From: Cryptomeria japonica
Lineage: Eukaryota > Streptophyta > Pinopsida > Cupressales > Cupressaceae
Assembly: GCF_030272615.1 (NCBI RefSeq)
Contig: NC_081405.1
Span: forward strand, 160,600,317-160,664,316
Reading direction: 5' to 3'
Length of the DNA stretch: 64,000 nt
Below, one piece after another: positions 14,018 through 25,110 of this stretch. Position numbers and translations under genes: made by a program. The notes below the pieces were generated by a model. It was not told the DNA's origin. It saw only the letters and a program-made list of their open reading frames with translations, and did not search any database. Positions within the stretch are counted from its first letter, which is position 1; each line of letters begins with the position of its first letter.

Positions 14018-14205
14018 ATAGATGCCTACCCATTTGGGTAGATGCCTATCCCAGATTGGATAGATGAAACATCCTAACTCGTATGGTTAGATGTCTAACC
14101 CGTATGGTTAGATGCCTAGTCCTGTACGGATAGATGTCTAACCCGTATGGTTAGATGCCCATCACGGTTGGATGGATGCCTATCTCGTTTGGATAGATGT
14201 ACCTG
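14018..14205. repeat. Minisatellite whose unit is a small hairpin
   Basis: About eight units of 20-27 bp, each starting GATGCC, GATGTC or a variant. Each holds a short inverted repeat around a 3-6 base loop, such as TAACC..GGTTA, TACCC..GGGTA or TATCC..GGATA. The arms differ between units, yet several units keep both sides complementary (CC with GG, and matching A/T changes), which suggests paired change rather than drift. It lies near the 3' side of the giant solo LTR. Confidence 0.75.
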
Positions 14206-14220
14206 AGTATGTGATTGAAT

Positions 14221-14275
14221 AAAAAAAAAAAAAAGAATAAGAAATCAATACTTTTATATATATATATATATAAAA
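14221..14275. repeat. Poly(A) run and (AT)n microsatellite
   Basis: A run of about 14 A at 14221, followed by (TA)n near 14256-14272. Simple sequence. Confidence 0.9.
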
Positions 14276-14327
14276 TAAATTAAAAAAATCAGTTGAGTTT
14301 TTGGATTAAGTTAAGTGGGTTATTACA

Positions 14328-14332
14328 ATAAG
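14328..14332. repeat. Target duplication ATAAG, right copy
   Basis: Partner of 9902-9906. Beyond it the older plus-strand relic continues. Confidence 0.8.
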
Positions 14333-15235
14333 GGGGGTTGAAGCAAGGGTTCCCCCCTTGTGGGATCCACAAGGGATGGCCCATTAGCAAGGGGTCTAGG
14401 GGCAATGCTTATCAATAGAGTTTGGGGGTAGTGCCCTCAAAAGCCACATTTTTTTGTTTATTTTATTATTGTAAATCTGGAGTGTTTATCATTAGTGCTT
14501 AGATCTAATGGTGGATATTATGTTGGCTTTGCTTGCCCTAGAAGGAACCCTATTTTATGAGAGATATTATATTGTTAAAGTTTGATAGTTGTTAAATTGC
14601 CTTCGGATCTTTGGTTGGCAATACTCTTGTGAAAATATTTATCTATGATTATATTGTAATCTCTTGTTGATTTCTCAATGATACTCAGGTAGCTATTAGA
14701 GTATGGGGTTTTTTTTCAAAAGGGTTTTCCCCATGTAAATCATTGTGTTGTGGAATGAATTCTATCTATGTTTAATTTTGTTAACTTTTTGTAACTGTTA
14801 TGAAGATTTGGGAAGTTTTTGCATTATTCTCCTATCAAGATTAGTGTAGGAATTTATTCCACTATCTTAGATTCCTTACAATATAGTGGTAGAAAAATTT
14901 GGGGCCCTCTATTTTACTTAAGATTTCATGATGAGAATGGATACTTATTGCCAATCCAAAGATGGGCTTATATTTGGGATATGCACTGTGACAAATCAAA
15001 CTATGTGGCCTCTAGGGAGTTGCTTGTAAGAAAACTAATAAGAAATCTAGGGAAAACTATTGATTGAAGGATATTCGATAAGATCATTGGAATTTTTAGG
15101 CCAAAGGACCAATGTCCAAATGTAGGATAGATCACAAACGGGGTGATTGGTTTCTTCATGCTAAGACTATTGTGATCTGAGTGTATGGTGCACCAGTTGG
15201 GCCTCCTATCTTGTAAGGTGAATACCTAATAGGAG

Positions 15236-16250
15236 GAGGAGGAGAAGGTGGTGGTGGTGGTGGTGGTGGTGGTGGTGGGGGGGGGTGGGGGGTGGTGGTG
15301 GCGGTGGTGGTGGTGGTGGAGGTGGTGAAAAGATTAGTCAAATAATGAATTCACCTTGAATTGTCATGATTGAGGCTCCCCTCAAGATAGGATGCTAAAT
15401 AATTTTTAAAATGGAGGTAATATAGTGGATGATGTTAGAGCCTTGGCATGCACAAATTTCATCTTAGATAAAAAATTTGTCAAATCCAAAGAGTTTAAAA
15501 ATTTCCTAGTTAAGAATAAAGGAAAACAATATTATAAAAAATTGAAAGGATAGAAAAGGACACCAAAAAAAATGGAATGAATTGGCTAAGAAAGTTTTGA
15601 CAGAAGTATATTTTGATGTAATCCATATCACTCTTCAAGAGGAAAGGGAAATTACATATTAAAGTGGTTTTTTTTATTAGAAGGATGCAATATTTATTTT
15701 GTTATTGTCTTAGATACCATCAAAATATAGGATAAAAATGAGCCAATAATAGCACTAGAGGATCAAGCACATGATCTATATTTGGTGGTGGTGGTGGTGG
15801 CAGCGGCAGCAGTGGCGGCGGCGGTGGCGATGGCGGCGGTGAAAAGATTAGTCAAATAATGAATTCACCTTGAATTGTCATGATTAAGGCTCACCTCAAG
15901 ATATGATGCTAATTAATTTTTAAATTGGAGGCGATATAGTGGATGATGTTAGAGCCTTGGCATGCACAAATTTCATGTTAGATAAAGAAAATTGTCAAAT
16001 CCAAAGAGTTTAAAAATTCCCCCCTTTAGAAACCTTTAAATAGTAGGGGGGGCTAGAATAAACAATACAAAAGTAAGTTTTGATGTAATCCATATCACTC
16101 TTGAAGAGGAAAGGGAAATTCCATATAAAAGTGGTTATTTTTTATTTGAAGGATGTAATATTTTTTTTTTATTGTCTTAGATACCATCAAAAGACGGGAT
16201 ACATATGAGCCAATAATAGCACTAGAGGATCAAGCACGTGATCTATATTT
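15236..16250. repeat. Half-kilobase tandem duplication led by GGT microsatellites
   Basis: Two copies of about 500 bp lie head to tail. Each starts with a GGT/GGC trinucleotide run (15236-15325 and 15783-15840) and continues with GAAAAGATTAGTCAAATAATG (starts 15326 and 15840). They end with the phrase GAGCCAATAATAGCACTAGAGG (about 15743 and 16208). The second copy is shorter in the middle. The position of the GGT run at both left edges suggests slippage or unequal exchange at the microsatellite. Confidence 0.9.
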
Positions 16251-16924
16251 TGGTTTAGGATTTAGTACCAAATATGAAACTTTGGCAATATGGTTAATAT
16301 ATCTTGAGACTAATCAACCATAGGTTATCAATGATATTAATGATCTCACTAGTAACCTCATTGTTAAGATTCTTGCAAATACTAGCACCTCACAAGCAGT
16401 AGCCTTAGCTATGAATATTTTACTTTTCAATGAGGCTACAATAAGGAAATTGAAAGTAGACTATATAATAAGGCATAAGAAGAGATTTTGAGGTTGCTGT
16501 AGGAATATAACAATGTTGCGGCCTTATTGCCTCCCCTCATATATTACTTTAGTACCATATACTACTCAACCTATACCAATTGATACATTCCTTCAAGGCA
16601 AGGAGACTTTTACTCTGAGGATCAAGGATTGAAAGAATAGTTGAAATAGAGTAAGAAGGAAAAAGAGACTAATATAGAGGAGGGTAAGAAGAAGATGGTT
16701 GACATGATTGATAATCTACTAGGTTACATATTACCTTGTCTGCTGCATTGCACTGAAGAGGCATGGACTAGTTATATACTTTGAAAAACGCATTTGCTAG
16801 GCATGTGCAAATGAGGGCTTGGGATATTTTCACCGCAAGGAGGTCATTGATAGCCGCCTTGATAAATTAAGCCATTTTTATTTTTATGCTCCTAATAAAT
16901 TAATCAATCTTCATGAAAAACAAG

Positions 16925-16958
16925 TTTATCATGAGATATTTTACTATCTCATGATAAA
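16925..16958. repeat. Perfect 14-bp inverted repeat
   Basis: TTTATCATGAGATA and its exact complement flank the 6-base loop TTTTAC. It could form a hairpin or be a small chance palindrome; no terminator or element context was seen. Confidence 0.8.
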
Positions 16959-17251
16959 TTCCAAGTTTCTTTGAATAAGGGGTTAGATTTTTTGAGGTAT
17001 TGGTGGAAAATGATTTTAAGAATTCTAAAGGATGATGGTGATTTTAAAGAATATAATTCTTGGATTTTTTACTTTAGTGGAATCTTGCCTACTCTTTTTT
17101 GTTCCATTTGTGTTGACAACAAGTTGATATGGATTTGTGCAACTCTAGTATGGACAAATTGATCATGAAGCTAGAGGTGGGATTAATAAATTTGTGTAAT
17201 GATGCCAAATATATATTAAATGATGAATATGCAATTCATATGGGAAGTGTA

Positions 17252-18681
17252 TGATGGTATGATGAAAGAATAAGTATCCGGTAGAATACTAAGAGGGGGG
17301 GGTGAATCAGTATACTGAAAAACTAATATAAACTTCCCAATCTCAAATTCAAACTCACAAAGTAAACTTTCACTTATCAAGATCAATACTCAACATCAAC
17401 CGATTAACTGTTATAACAACTTAATAGTAAACAACTTCAATCTTGTAAACATCAAAATGCTTAATCATATCTCAATATATTCAATCTCTCAATGCTTCCA
17501 GTTGTCATGCCTTATCAGAATAGTTAAGTAATCAATCAAATAAGATCATAACCACAAAAACATTCACCACTTGACACAAATGTTTATACGTGGAAAACCC
17601 AAATAGGTAAAAACCATGGTGAGATGAGACTCACAAGGATAGCTATCTAAACTCTTCTGAATTTTGCCCTGTTAGGAGCCAAGTATGTTAAATCTTTTAC
17701 AATAAGTCTTGTGAAGAACTGATTTTGTTAGGAATCACCCGGTTAAGGGATTTACAAAATGCCTTGATGAAAAAGAAAAATAGCCTGTTAGGAGTAACCT
17801 CGGTAGAGGGTTTGAGAATCCAAGCTAATGGACCACCTTGTTAGAGGATTTAATAAGTAACCAAGCTTGTTAGAGCTTACCCGGTTAGGGGATTTCAATT
17901 CTATTGTAATTGTTAGAAAACAATAGGTTTTCTTGATCTTTCTGAATAGCACTACATTTGCTTTATCAGATCCTTTTAAGCTTCAATTTGCCTTTACACA
18001 AACTGCAAATCCATTCTCTGTTTAGGCAACCACACACTCAACTGGTTTTCAACCAACACTTTGCCAACACTTTTACAAACAACTTCATCGACCTTAAATA
18101 CAAATCAATTAGGTTGGTAACACAATAAAAACCTAATTCTCTCATAGAGATTACAAACAAGTTTGTTCAATCTTGACCGTTAGAAATCATAACAATCTTT
18201 TCACATTCTTCAAGAAAATTCCAACCATTCCATGATCACCACTTCATCGTACTTTGTAACTCATCACGTGCTATACATTAGATGCAATCCACTTTGCTCA
18301 TTCCCTCGACAATCAAACAAACAAACAACGCGCCAAAAAAAATCTGAGCTAATCCTCATTCAATGATCACATGTGTCTCCATCATTACCGCTCATCATTA
18401 GATCTTAAACCAACAAACTTGATCGGTTAGGGTTTAACAAAAAGCAATAGGTAGGGTTTACCAGTTACATTGCATAGAAAAGGGTTTAACCTGATACACC
18501 AGTTTACCGGTTCAACTCTCAAACTAACATTCTAGTTTATAACATCTTCCTCAAAGCTCTTCTTGTCGGTTACAAGCCAATACCAATAATAACAACAATA
18601 TCATAAATACCATTACCAGTTCAATTGACATCAACGACAACATAACATATCATTAATGCAATATTCATGCAAATGCCAACA
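17252..18681 (-). mobile_element. Solo LTR, Ty1/copia family
   Basis: The block starts TGATGG and ends GCCAACA on the plus strand. Its left part parallels the LTRs at 43609 and 49817: a GGGGGGTGAATCA phrase near 17297, GTGGAAAACCCAAATAGG near 17590 and CCCGGTTAAGGGATTT near 17740. That gives a minus orientation. The flanks GTGTA (17247-17251) and CTGTA (18682-18686) differ by one base, as expected of an aged duplication. No internal region is present. Confidence 0.75.
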
Positions 18682-18686
18682 CTGTA

Positions 18687-20050
18687 CATCATTTTTTTCT
18701 TATCAATGTCTATCAAATGAATTTTTTGTTGCTTTATTAGAAATATATAAGTGAAGAGTCTTCCAATTACAAAGACATTTTATCTTTATTTCCAAAATGA
18801 ATTGTTTACCTTCAACAACATTTTTTTGCTTGTGTTCGAATGATTTTTTAATTTTATGAGGTAGTTATGCATTTTTTGTTATATCATGTGATATGAATGT
18901 CAAATGAAAAGTGACACATGTAATTAATAGCTCTAAACTTGTTTTCTTCCTTGTTCTATAAAAGGGAACATCAAGCCCTGTTGTAAATATTTTGGAAGTA
19001 TAATTTTGGGAAAACATTTAATTTGGCAAAGTCAAGTTTGGTTTATAAAACAAAAGAATCAAATTTATGAAGTAAAATTCTTTGTAAGTATAGAGATATT
19101 TTCAATTCCAAAGATACAAAAACATGCATTATTTCAATTGTCTCCGTATTGTATACAAGAATTTCTTATGAATGAAACGATTAAGGGTCTTTGATTTCAT
19201 TTGTGCAAATTTTCTTGCATTGAATGTTCCATTGGCAAGTTCTATTCAACTAATATATTAAATTTTTTAATAAATTGTTGAGTGTTGTGATATCTTATGG
19301 ATTCTTAAGTAGAATTGCAAGGTTTCATTAGTATAATGTATCATTACAAGGCATTGATGAAAATATTTTGTTGAATTGAGTTTTGTTGTGAGGAAATATT
19401 CACTAGATTTTGTGTGACTCATTTGCCCAAATAAGCATTGATCTAGTTAATTAAGCACTAATCTAGTTAATTGGTTAGTCCATCTTTTAAGGTATTTACA
19501 AATGAAAAATATCTTAGAATATTTTCTAATTTATTCTTAATTATTCTATGTTGTCATTTATTAAATCTGAAAATAAGCAAGGAATATAGCCAAGCCTATA
19601 GCAATTTTATATCTTCTTGCTATAATATATGATAGCACATATGGTATCTCAATATCCTATTAAAATTTGTTGATATTGATAGAAGGGAAACTCGCCTTTG
19701 CTTTATAAATCCTAAAATGAAAAAGATGATAATTATATAAAGCTATCTCTTGTTTGTTGGCCAGCTTCTTGAGGATTTTAATCATACAATTAGACTATTA
19801 TTTAAAAATAATTACACAATTAGTTGAAAACACCAACACTCTGGTGGGAGTTAGGATGGCTCAAAGAAACAATAAAAAAATCTAATGATTAAATTGGATT
19901 AAATCTAACCATTTTGCATGAAACCAAGGAAATATTAGGATCCCTTAAACAAGATGAGGGGTAGATTGTCCTGAAAATGAGGATGAACCAAGACAAGGAA
20001 ATAATGATAATAATATTAGCAGCATAGTACTCATAATGGTCTAAGTATAA
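18687..20050. other. AT-rich stretch, nothing recognised
   Basis: No open frame of note and no repeat ends were found. CTAGTTAATTAAGCACTAATCTAGTTAATT near 19443 is a short local duplication. Confidence 0.5.
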
Positions 20051-20080
20051 ATCTGAAAAACTAGGTGGATATGAGGTCTT

Positions 20081-20272
20081 GCATGACCAACAAGTTGGCT
20101 AGGGACATGAAAAAGGTTATTCCACCTAATTTTAGTGTTACCATGATAGGAGATGGAGCCAAATCATGGTGTGCTTGCATGACCAACAAGTTGGCTAGGG
20201 ACTTGAAAATGGTTATTCCACCTAAGTTTAGTGTTGCCATGATAGGATATGGAACCAAATGGAAAAATATTT
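20081..20272. repeat. 96-bp tandem duplication
   Basis: GCATGACCAACAAGTTGGCT starts copies at 20081 and 20177. Both continue with GGTTATTCCACCTAA and CCATGATAGGA. The two copies are about 90 percent alike by eye. Confidence 0.9.
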
Positions 20273-21000
20273 TGATATAAGAAACTATAATGAAGTAATA
20301 AAGGTTGTTTGAGGAGATTATCAACTAGTTGGAGAAGCATGCACATGGTGGATTAAAAAGATGATGGAATTGGGGCTAGTTTTCATAAGGGTATTTTGTG
20401 ATCAATTTGTGGCCATTTTTAGACAAATATGGCGACCTCAACTATATTTTGATCAAAATTTCAATGATTTTAAAAATATTTGGCAAAGAGATATGTTGGT
20501 GACTAAATATGGGATAATTTCACTAAACTATTAAAATGTGTACTTTAGTATTAGAAGGATGAGAGATTTTAGGATAAGGAAATTCATAATGGGCCTCAAT
20601 ACCTAGATTGATGGGGAAGTGGATGCTCATGGTCCAACAACCATGGATCAAAGTATTTGAGAAAGATATTAAATAGGATTAGAAGTTGAATTCAATATCA
20701 ACATGTTGAGAAAAGACTAAGAAGAAATTTGGTTGGACCAAATATTTAGCTTCATTTAAAAAGAAAGGTTGGAGCCAAGATTCTAAGCCCAAAGAAAATG
20801 AAAAGGAATCCTATAATAGAAATAACTTTCAAAATTGAAAGAATAGTAGAGATTTCAAGAAGAGAGAAAATTTTAATAATGACCTCCTTGTAAAGAATAA
20901 AGGACCTCCCAAAGGATGCTTTATAGTGGGAAATATCACTACACAAACTAATGCACATAAAAAAGTCAGGGAAACCCATATCGAAGTAAAACCCTACCTT
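20230..21000 (+). mobile_element. Ty3/gypsy gag-like relic
   Basis: Plus-strand frames give a gag-like series at about 20255-20660. ACTWWIKKMM is followed by a FDQNFNDFKNIWQRDM block and KFIMGLN. A lysine- and asparagine-rich tail follows to about 20900. The WW motif and the F..F...W..R spacing are typical of plant gypsy gag. The relic is strongly decayed and no LTR or pol was seen, so family assignment is tentative. Confidence 0.45.
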
Positions 21001-21361
21001 TGTTGCTAACTTGAGGTGTGATGTGTTTTCATTGATGTCAACCTGTCTTATGTCGTTATTGATGTGAACCTATCATAAATGATGTAGTAATGATGATGGA
21101 GTGGAAGTTTCAATATATAGGAAAGACCATTTATGTGTTTTGGTACTCTTGGATTATCTAGTAGATATGTCGATGTATTTTCAAAAGGATAGTACAATAG
21201 AATTTTCCATATACAACAAACTATATTTATGCAGGAAAGAGTTTTTAATGTCTCAATGGAAGAATGTCTTACATTCCTCTGGATTCTAAAGACTATGTGT
21301 TATGTTTCTAAAAATAATGTTTATGTTTTATGTGTATTACTCTATTAGGTTTGTTGATGCT

Positions 21362-21440
21362 CTATGGCTCAGTTGGTTGAGCTAATTATTGTTGTTTATG
21401 ATAAAAAGTTTGTCTATTAGAACAAGTCCCAAAAAGGTCT
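21362..21440 (+). other. tRNA-like / SINE-like head
   Basis: TGGCTCAGTTGGTTGAGCT at 21366 matches the D-arm and A-box of a tRNA. About 45 bases on, TTAGAACAAGTCCC resembles a worn B-box. No acceptor stem pairing or CCA end was seen, so this is not an intact tRNA gene; a tRNA-derived SINE remnant is possible. Confidence 0.35.
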
Positions 21441-22202
21441 GATGAGTTCAGGATAGGTAAATTCAAGTGTTACGATTTGGAGGACATGTTCATATGGATC
21501 ACACAATGTTCCAATTTAATTTTTAGAAGATGGGTTGATTAGCATATGAAGTTATGATAGCATATGTTTTGTACTCTCACATAGTCTGGTTTTCGGCTAT
21601 CTATGACATTATATTCTACTTGGATCATATTTTTTGGTCTAGGTTTTCTTCAGAGAAAGTGTATGGCTAATTTTTTGGGTCTTGATGTCGCTTGTGTAAA
21701 TCCACATTGATTTTCATGCATTGGAGAATGTTTTAGGTTGATTGGTTTGCATACTTCGTTGTTCATCTGCACATTTCATTTTATGTCTATCGTGGAGGAT
21801 GTGCTAATGTGTGCAATTGATTGGAATCATTTACAAATAATTTATTGTAATTTTTTGGGGTCCTCTATATCTCCTAGAGTGGATCAAATTTGATATTTTA
21901 AGTCCGAGTAGCTGAATTTATGTAATAATGTGTATTCTATCTGTTGGCATTGACAAAACCAGTCAATCCAAAGAACCGGTATATGAGCTAAGATTTGTCA
22001 TTGATGTCTAACACTGATCGGTGAAGTGGTATCAGTGGAGTGGTATATCTCAGTAGCAAAGGTGATGACTTGTAAACACATGGAAACAACATTAGAAACA
22101 AATGACCAAAGTTCAATCAACTCAAGGGACTATACATTCAAGGATATAAAGTTTGATGGAACAAATTATGCTTAGTGGAGAGAAAGGATGGAGTATCATT
22201 TG

Positions 22203-22667
22203 TGTGAGATTTTTCCAAGATCAAGCGGCAATGGAAAGCACAAATAAGAGAGACAAAATATATGATAGAAATAAACTATATTCTATCAAGATGAAAATAC
22301 TGATCAACTGGATCATCAATCGATCAATTACATACAATAAATATGAGCCTGATTATATAGGCAAGGCTATATGGATATGTGAGCACACAAACATGACATG
22401 TGGCTCAATAAGAAATAAGGGTAGGTAGGAAATAGGTGTGGGTAGGTAGGAGAAACAATGTAATAGTCCACATGAAGTGGATCACCCACTGAATGTGGAG
22501 TGTAACAACAAGATCAACACCATAAAAGGTGGAAATTCTCCTACACACACTATACCAATGTGGCACAAACACCCAAGTGTCTCATACCCAAACTACTATG
22601 AAATGCATTTCCTAAGTAAACTTAAGTAAGGTGTAATAATATCCAAGATGAATAATTTACAACAACA
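22203..22667 (-). repeat. Element G, left (3') LTR
   Basis: Starts TGAGATTTTTCC and ends CAACAACA on the plus strand; 465 bp. It contains a GGGTAGGTAGG repeat. The purine tract of the minus strand lies just to its right at about 22668-22676. Confidence 0.9.
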
Positions 22668-23008
22668 CCCCCCTTAAGTGCAACTTAGGGGAATGCACTT
22701 AAGTCTACAATGCAACTAAGCAATGCTAGATGGGTCCCAACTACTAGGCCATGTTAGGTACCCATGTACAAATGCAAATGCATGAAAACCAATGCAAGGA
22801 AATCTCTCACAAATCGGGGAAAGAGAGAAAAACCCAATGGGAAAAAACCCTCCCCCAAAAGAGAGATGAAAACTAGATACAAAGAACTCTCATAGAAGTA
22901 TGTGAAGGGAAAAATCCCATGTGAGGAAAAATTCCCCCCCATATGAGAGAAGAAGAAGAGAGACTAGGAAGCCCCCCTCAATCTGGAATTTGCACCAATG
23001 ATAGAAGC

Positions 23009-23944
23009 TCAAAGATGAATGAAGAAACTGCTCCATGAATGTCGAACAACATTCCTCCCCTTAGGAAGAAACAAAACCAAAGGTGTATCCATGAAGTCTC
23101 CCCAATCATGAAGGGAAGATGAAGCAAAAATACTCATGATGAAAGGAATCTCTGAAAACTGATCAAGTGTCCCCATGTCGATGCTGAAAGGTACCCCCTC
23201 CAAAGGTGCTAAACTGTGCCACACTGCTAAAAAAGGCACTCCAAGATCTAGTGGAGATGGATGTAGAACAATATCCAAAGACTCATATGTCTCCTCAAAA
23301 GATAAAGAGACCTCCTCCAAGTGTTGTACAAAAGTATCCACAATCATGTCAACCTCTAAAGATTGATCATGTAGAGAATGCACAAGAGGGTCATAGTTAT
23401 CCCTCGCAACAATCAAAGAAGGATCATCTTCATCAAAGAGAAGATGAATGTCATGAATGGTGTCTCCCAAACCTGCAATGTAGGAGTCCACAAACAAACC
23501 TGCAATGTCTGTCAAGTAGGCATCCCAATCAACTGAAGCTGGAAGACATGAAATATCATGTTGCACTAAATCATAAGAAGGCAAAACTGTTGCCCTAGCT
23601 GCATCATCAGATGCAATAGGTGGTGTGATATCAATAGAAGGAGATGAAATGCAAGGCTCAAGAATGGGGTCACATGTGAGAATCCCCAAGTTCAAATGCC
23701 CAAAGTTCTCCTCAAAATCTGAATCATCAACATAGGAAGAACCAACCTTATCAATAAGACCAAAATCTGAAAAAGAGTACAACCGAGATGCATGATCAAC
23801 CACCCCAGTCGCAATGATAGCTCCACTCTCCAAGTCTCTAATGATAATTGAATCAGGTGTGAACTCCGCAGTTTTCCTAGTTGCCCCATGTGTGATTTGA
23901 TAGATGGAAAGAAGATTATTTGTCAAGTGGGGTACACACAACAC
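23009..23944 (-). CDS. Element G: protease-end plus acidic tail (311-residue frame)
   Basis: The frame opens with LCVPHLTNNLLSIYQIT, the conserved stretch that follows the copia protease, and an IIRDLESG segment. About 240 residues rich in D, E, S, L and P follow with no integrase, RT or RNase H motif, ending LPKGRNVVRH and a hydrophobic tail. A long uninterrupted frame where pol should be is unusual. It may be an element-specific domain or captured sequence. Function is unknown, and it lies downstream of gag in the same orientation. Confidence 0.6.
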   Translation of the reverse strand: MLCVPHLTNNLLSIYQITHGATRKTAEFTPDSIIIRDLESGAIIATGVVDHASRLYSFSDFGLIDKVGSSYVDDSDFEENFGHLNLGILTCDPILEPCISSPSIDITPPIASDDAARATVLPSYDLVQHDISCLPASVDWDAYLTDIAGLFVDSYIAGLGDTIHDIHLLFDEDDPSLIVARDNYDPLVHSLHDQSLEVDMIVDTFVQHLEEVSLSFEETYESLDIVLHPSPLDLGVPFLAVWHSLAPLEGVPFSIDMGTLDQFSEIPFIMSIFASSSLHDWGDFMDTPLVLFLPKGRNVVRHSWSSFFIHL

Positions 23945-24061
23945 ATCATTGAAGGAGTTATCCCCAATGGCAATAGATCATTTCCCAATCACATCCATTT
24001 ATGTATGATTGCCCATCAAACTATGCAGCATGTGGCAAGGCTCAAATGTAGAAAACATAGA

Positions 24062-25110
24062 CTACGAAGATGCCATATGATGAGAAGCCCCTAAATCTAG
24101 AATCCATCTCCCTGAATCATGACTTGTAGTATCACAAAGAGCTTGTTCCTTTCCTTTATCTATCCCAAAAGAGTGATCCTTTCCTTTATCCTTGGAAGAA
24201 GAAGCCGATGTAGACATTCTAGAAGGTAGGTTGATTCTATTCTTCTCAAGAAGATTCTTCAACTCATCAATATCCTTCTTATAGCAATGATGTTCATCAT
24301 GTCCTGACTTCTTGCAATATCCACAAAAAAGATTGTCCTTATATGATTTCCTCTTAGGTGAGAATGGTGAATCACCTTGTTGTGGAGAGGAAGATTGTGC
24401 TCCATCTTGTTGTGGTTTAGACTTAGGTTGCTTTTGATTCTTGTCTTTTCCTTGATTACTTTGATTCCCTTTGTTAGCCACCAAAGCTTGTGACTTTGAA
24501 GATTTGAGAATCCCCATCATGGTCAACTTAGATTGCTCAAGTATCAACATCTCTGTGAATGAATCAAATGAGGGAGAAGTGTATGAGGAACCTTGAGCTA
24601 ACCTATGGGTGTGAAAGATAGATACAAAGGTTGCATACTCTGCAGGAAGCTTGTCCAACAAGTTATAAACCAATTGAGCATCCTTTTTGTCAATTCCACA
24701 ATCCTTTAGCTTTGCTCTTAGCTCAGTTGCTTTTGTGACATAATCTTGGATTGTATCAAAATCCTTGGGATCCAAAGTTGTGAATTCACTATCAAGCTTG
24801 TAGCCCTTAATCTCGTCAACTTAACCATACAATTTCTTAAAAATATCCCAAGCCTCTTTAATTGTTGTACACTTATCAATGTGAAAAATGAGGTCATCTG
24901 ATACATACTTTCTAAGAGTTCCAAGTGCCATAGCATTCTTAGTAAGCCATTCAATTTGAGCATTAGGATCAGCCTTAGGATCAGGTGGTGTTGTAATAGT
25001 TTCATTTACATAATGAATAAGTCATTTTTCCATTAGTTTACTCCATGCCTTAATTTTCCACGATGCATAATTATGAGGAGTTAAAAGTGGAAATTTAGGA
25101 GAACCCATAG
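24062..25110 (-). pseudogene. Element G gag region
   Basis: From a start near 25109 (MGSPKFP), minus-strand frames give a copia-type gag. The N-terminal part holds NYASWKIKAWSKLM, and the middle holds TKATELRAKLKDCGI and VYNLLDKLPAEYATFVS. Then comes a glutamine- and serine-rich linker, a CGYCKKSGHDEHHC knuckle (CX2CX4HX4C) near 24310, and a protease-like LDLGASHHMA at the end. Gag would package the element RNA. The reading frame is interrupted a few times, so it is a fossil. Confidence 0.8.

Larger units (their letters stand above)
9907..14327. mobile_element. Giant solo LTR, Ty3/gypsy type (probable)
   Basis: The block starts TGTCACAACCC and ends TTATTACA (TG...CA). It is bounded by the identical 5-bp duplication ATAAG at 9902-9906 and 14328-14332. 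It is 4421 bp long with no PBS, polypurine tract or gag-pol inside. A TGTCACRACC start and such length are known from Ogre/Tat-like gypsy LTRs, so that family is inferred. Inside are a trinucleotide microsatellite, two tandem arrays and a hairpin minisatellite, listed separately. A solo LTR is normally the product of recombination between the two LTRs of a full copy. Confidence 0.75.
14333..17251 (+). pseudogene. Old coding relic of unknown family, right part
   Basis: Protein-like plus-strand segments lie at about 14819-15067, 15400-15720, 16260-16740 and 16790-17160 (for example FHRKEVIDSRLDKL and WWKMILRILKDDGD). They are scattered over frames and the family is not recognised. A GGGTTTGGGGG-like phrase at about 14430 and CCCTTGTGGGATCCACAAGGG at about 14357 resemble non-coding transposon DNA. 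The relic holds an internal duplication (15240-16250) and is cut at its right by the solo LTR at 17252. It is probably the same old element as 9040-9906. Confidence 0.35.

Noticed and set aside
15156-15341. Proline-rich frame on the minus strand
   Set aside because: It is the translation of the GGT microsatellite, not a protein.
20061-20346. Overlapping frames on both strands
   Set aside because: They come from the 96-bp tandem duplication; the plus-strand gypsy-like gag signal starts after it.
23175-23598. Plus-strand frames across element G
   Set aside because: They are the complement of the long minus-strand frame of the element.
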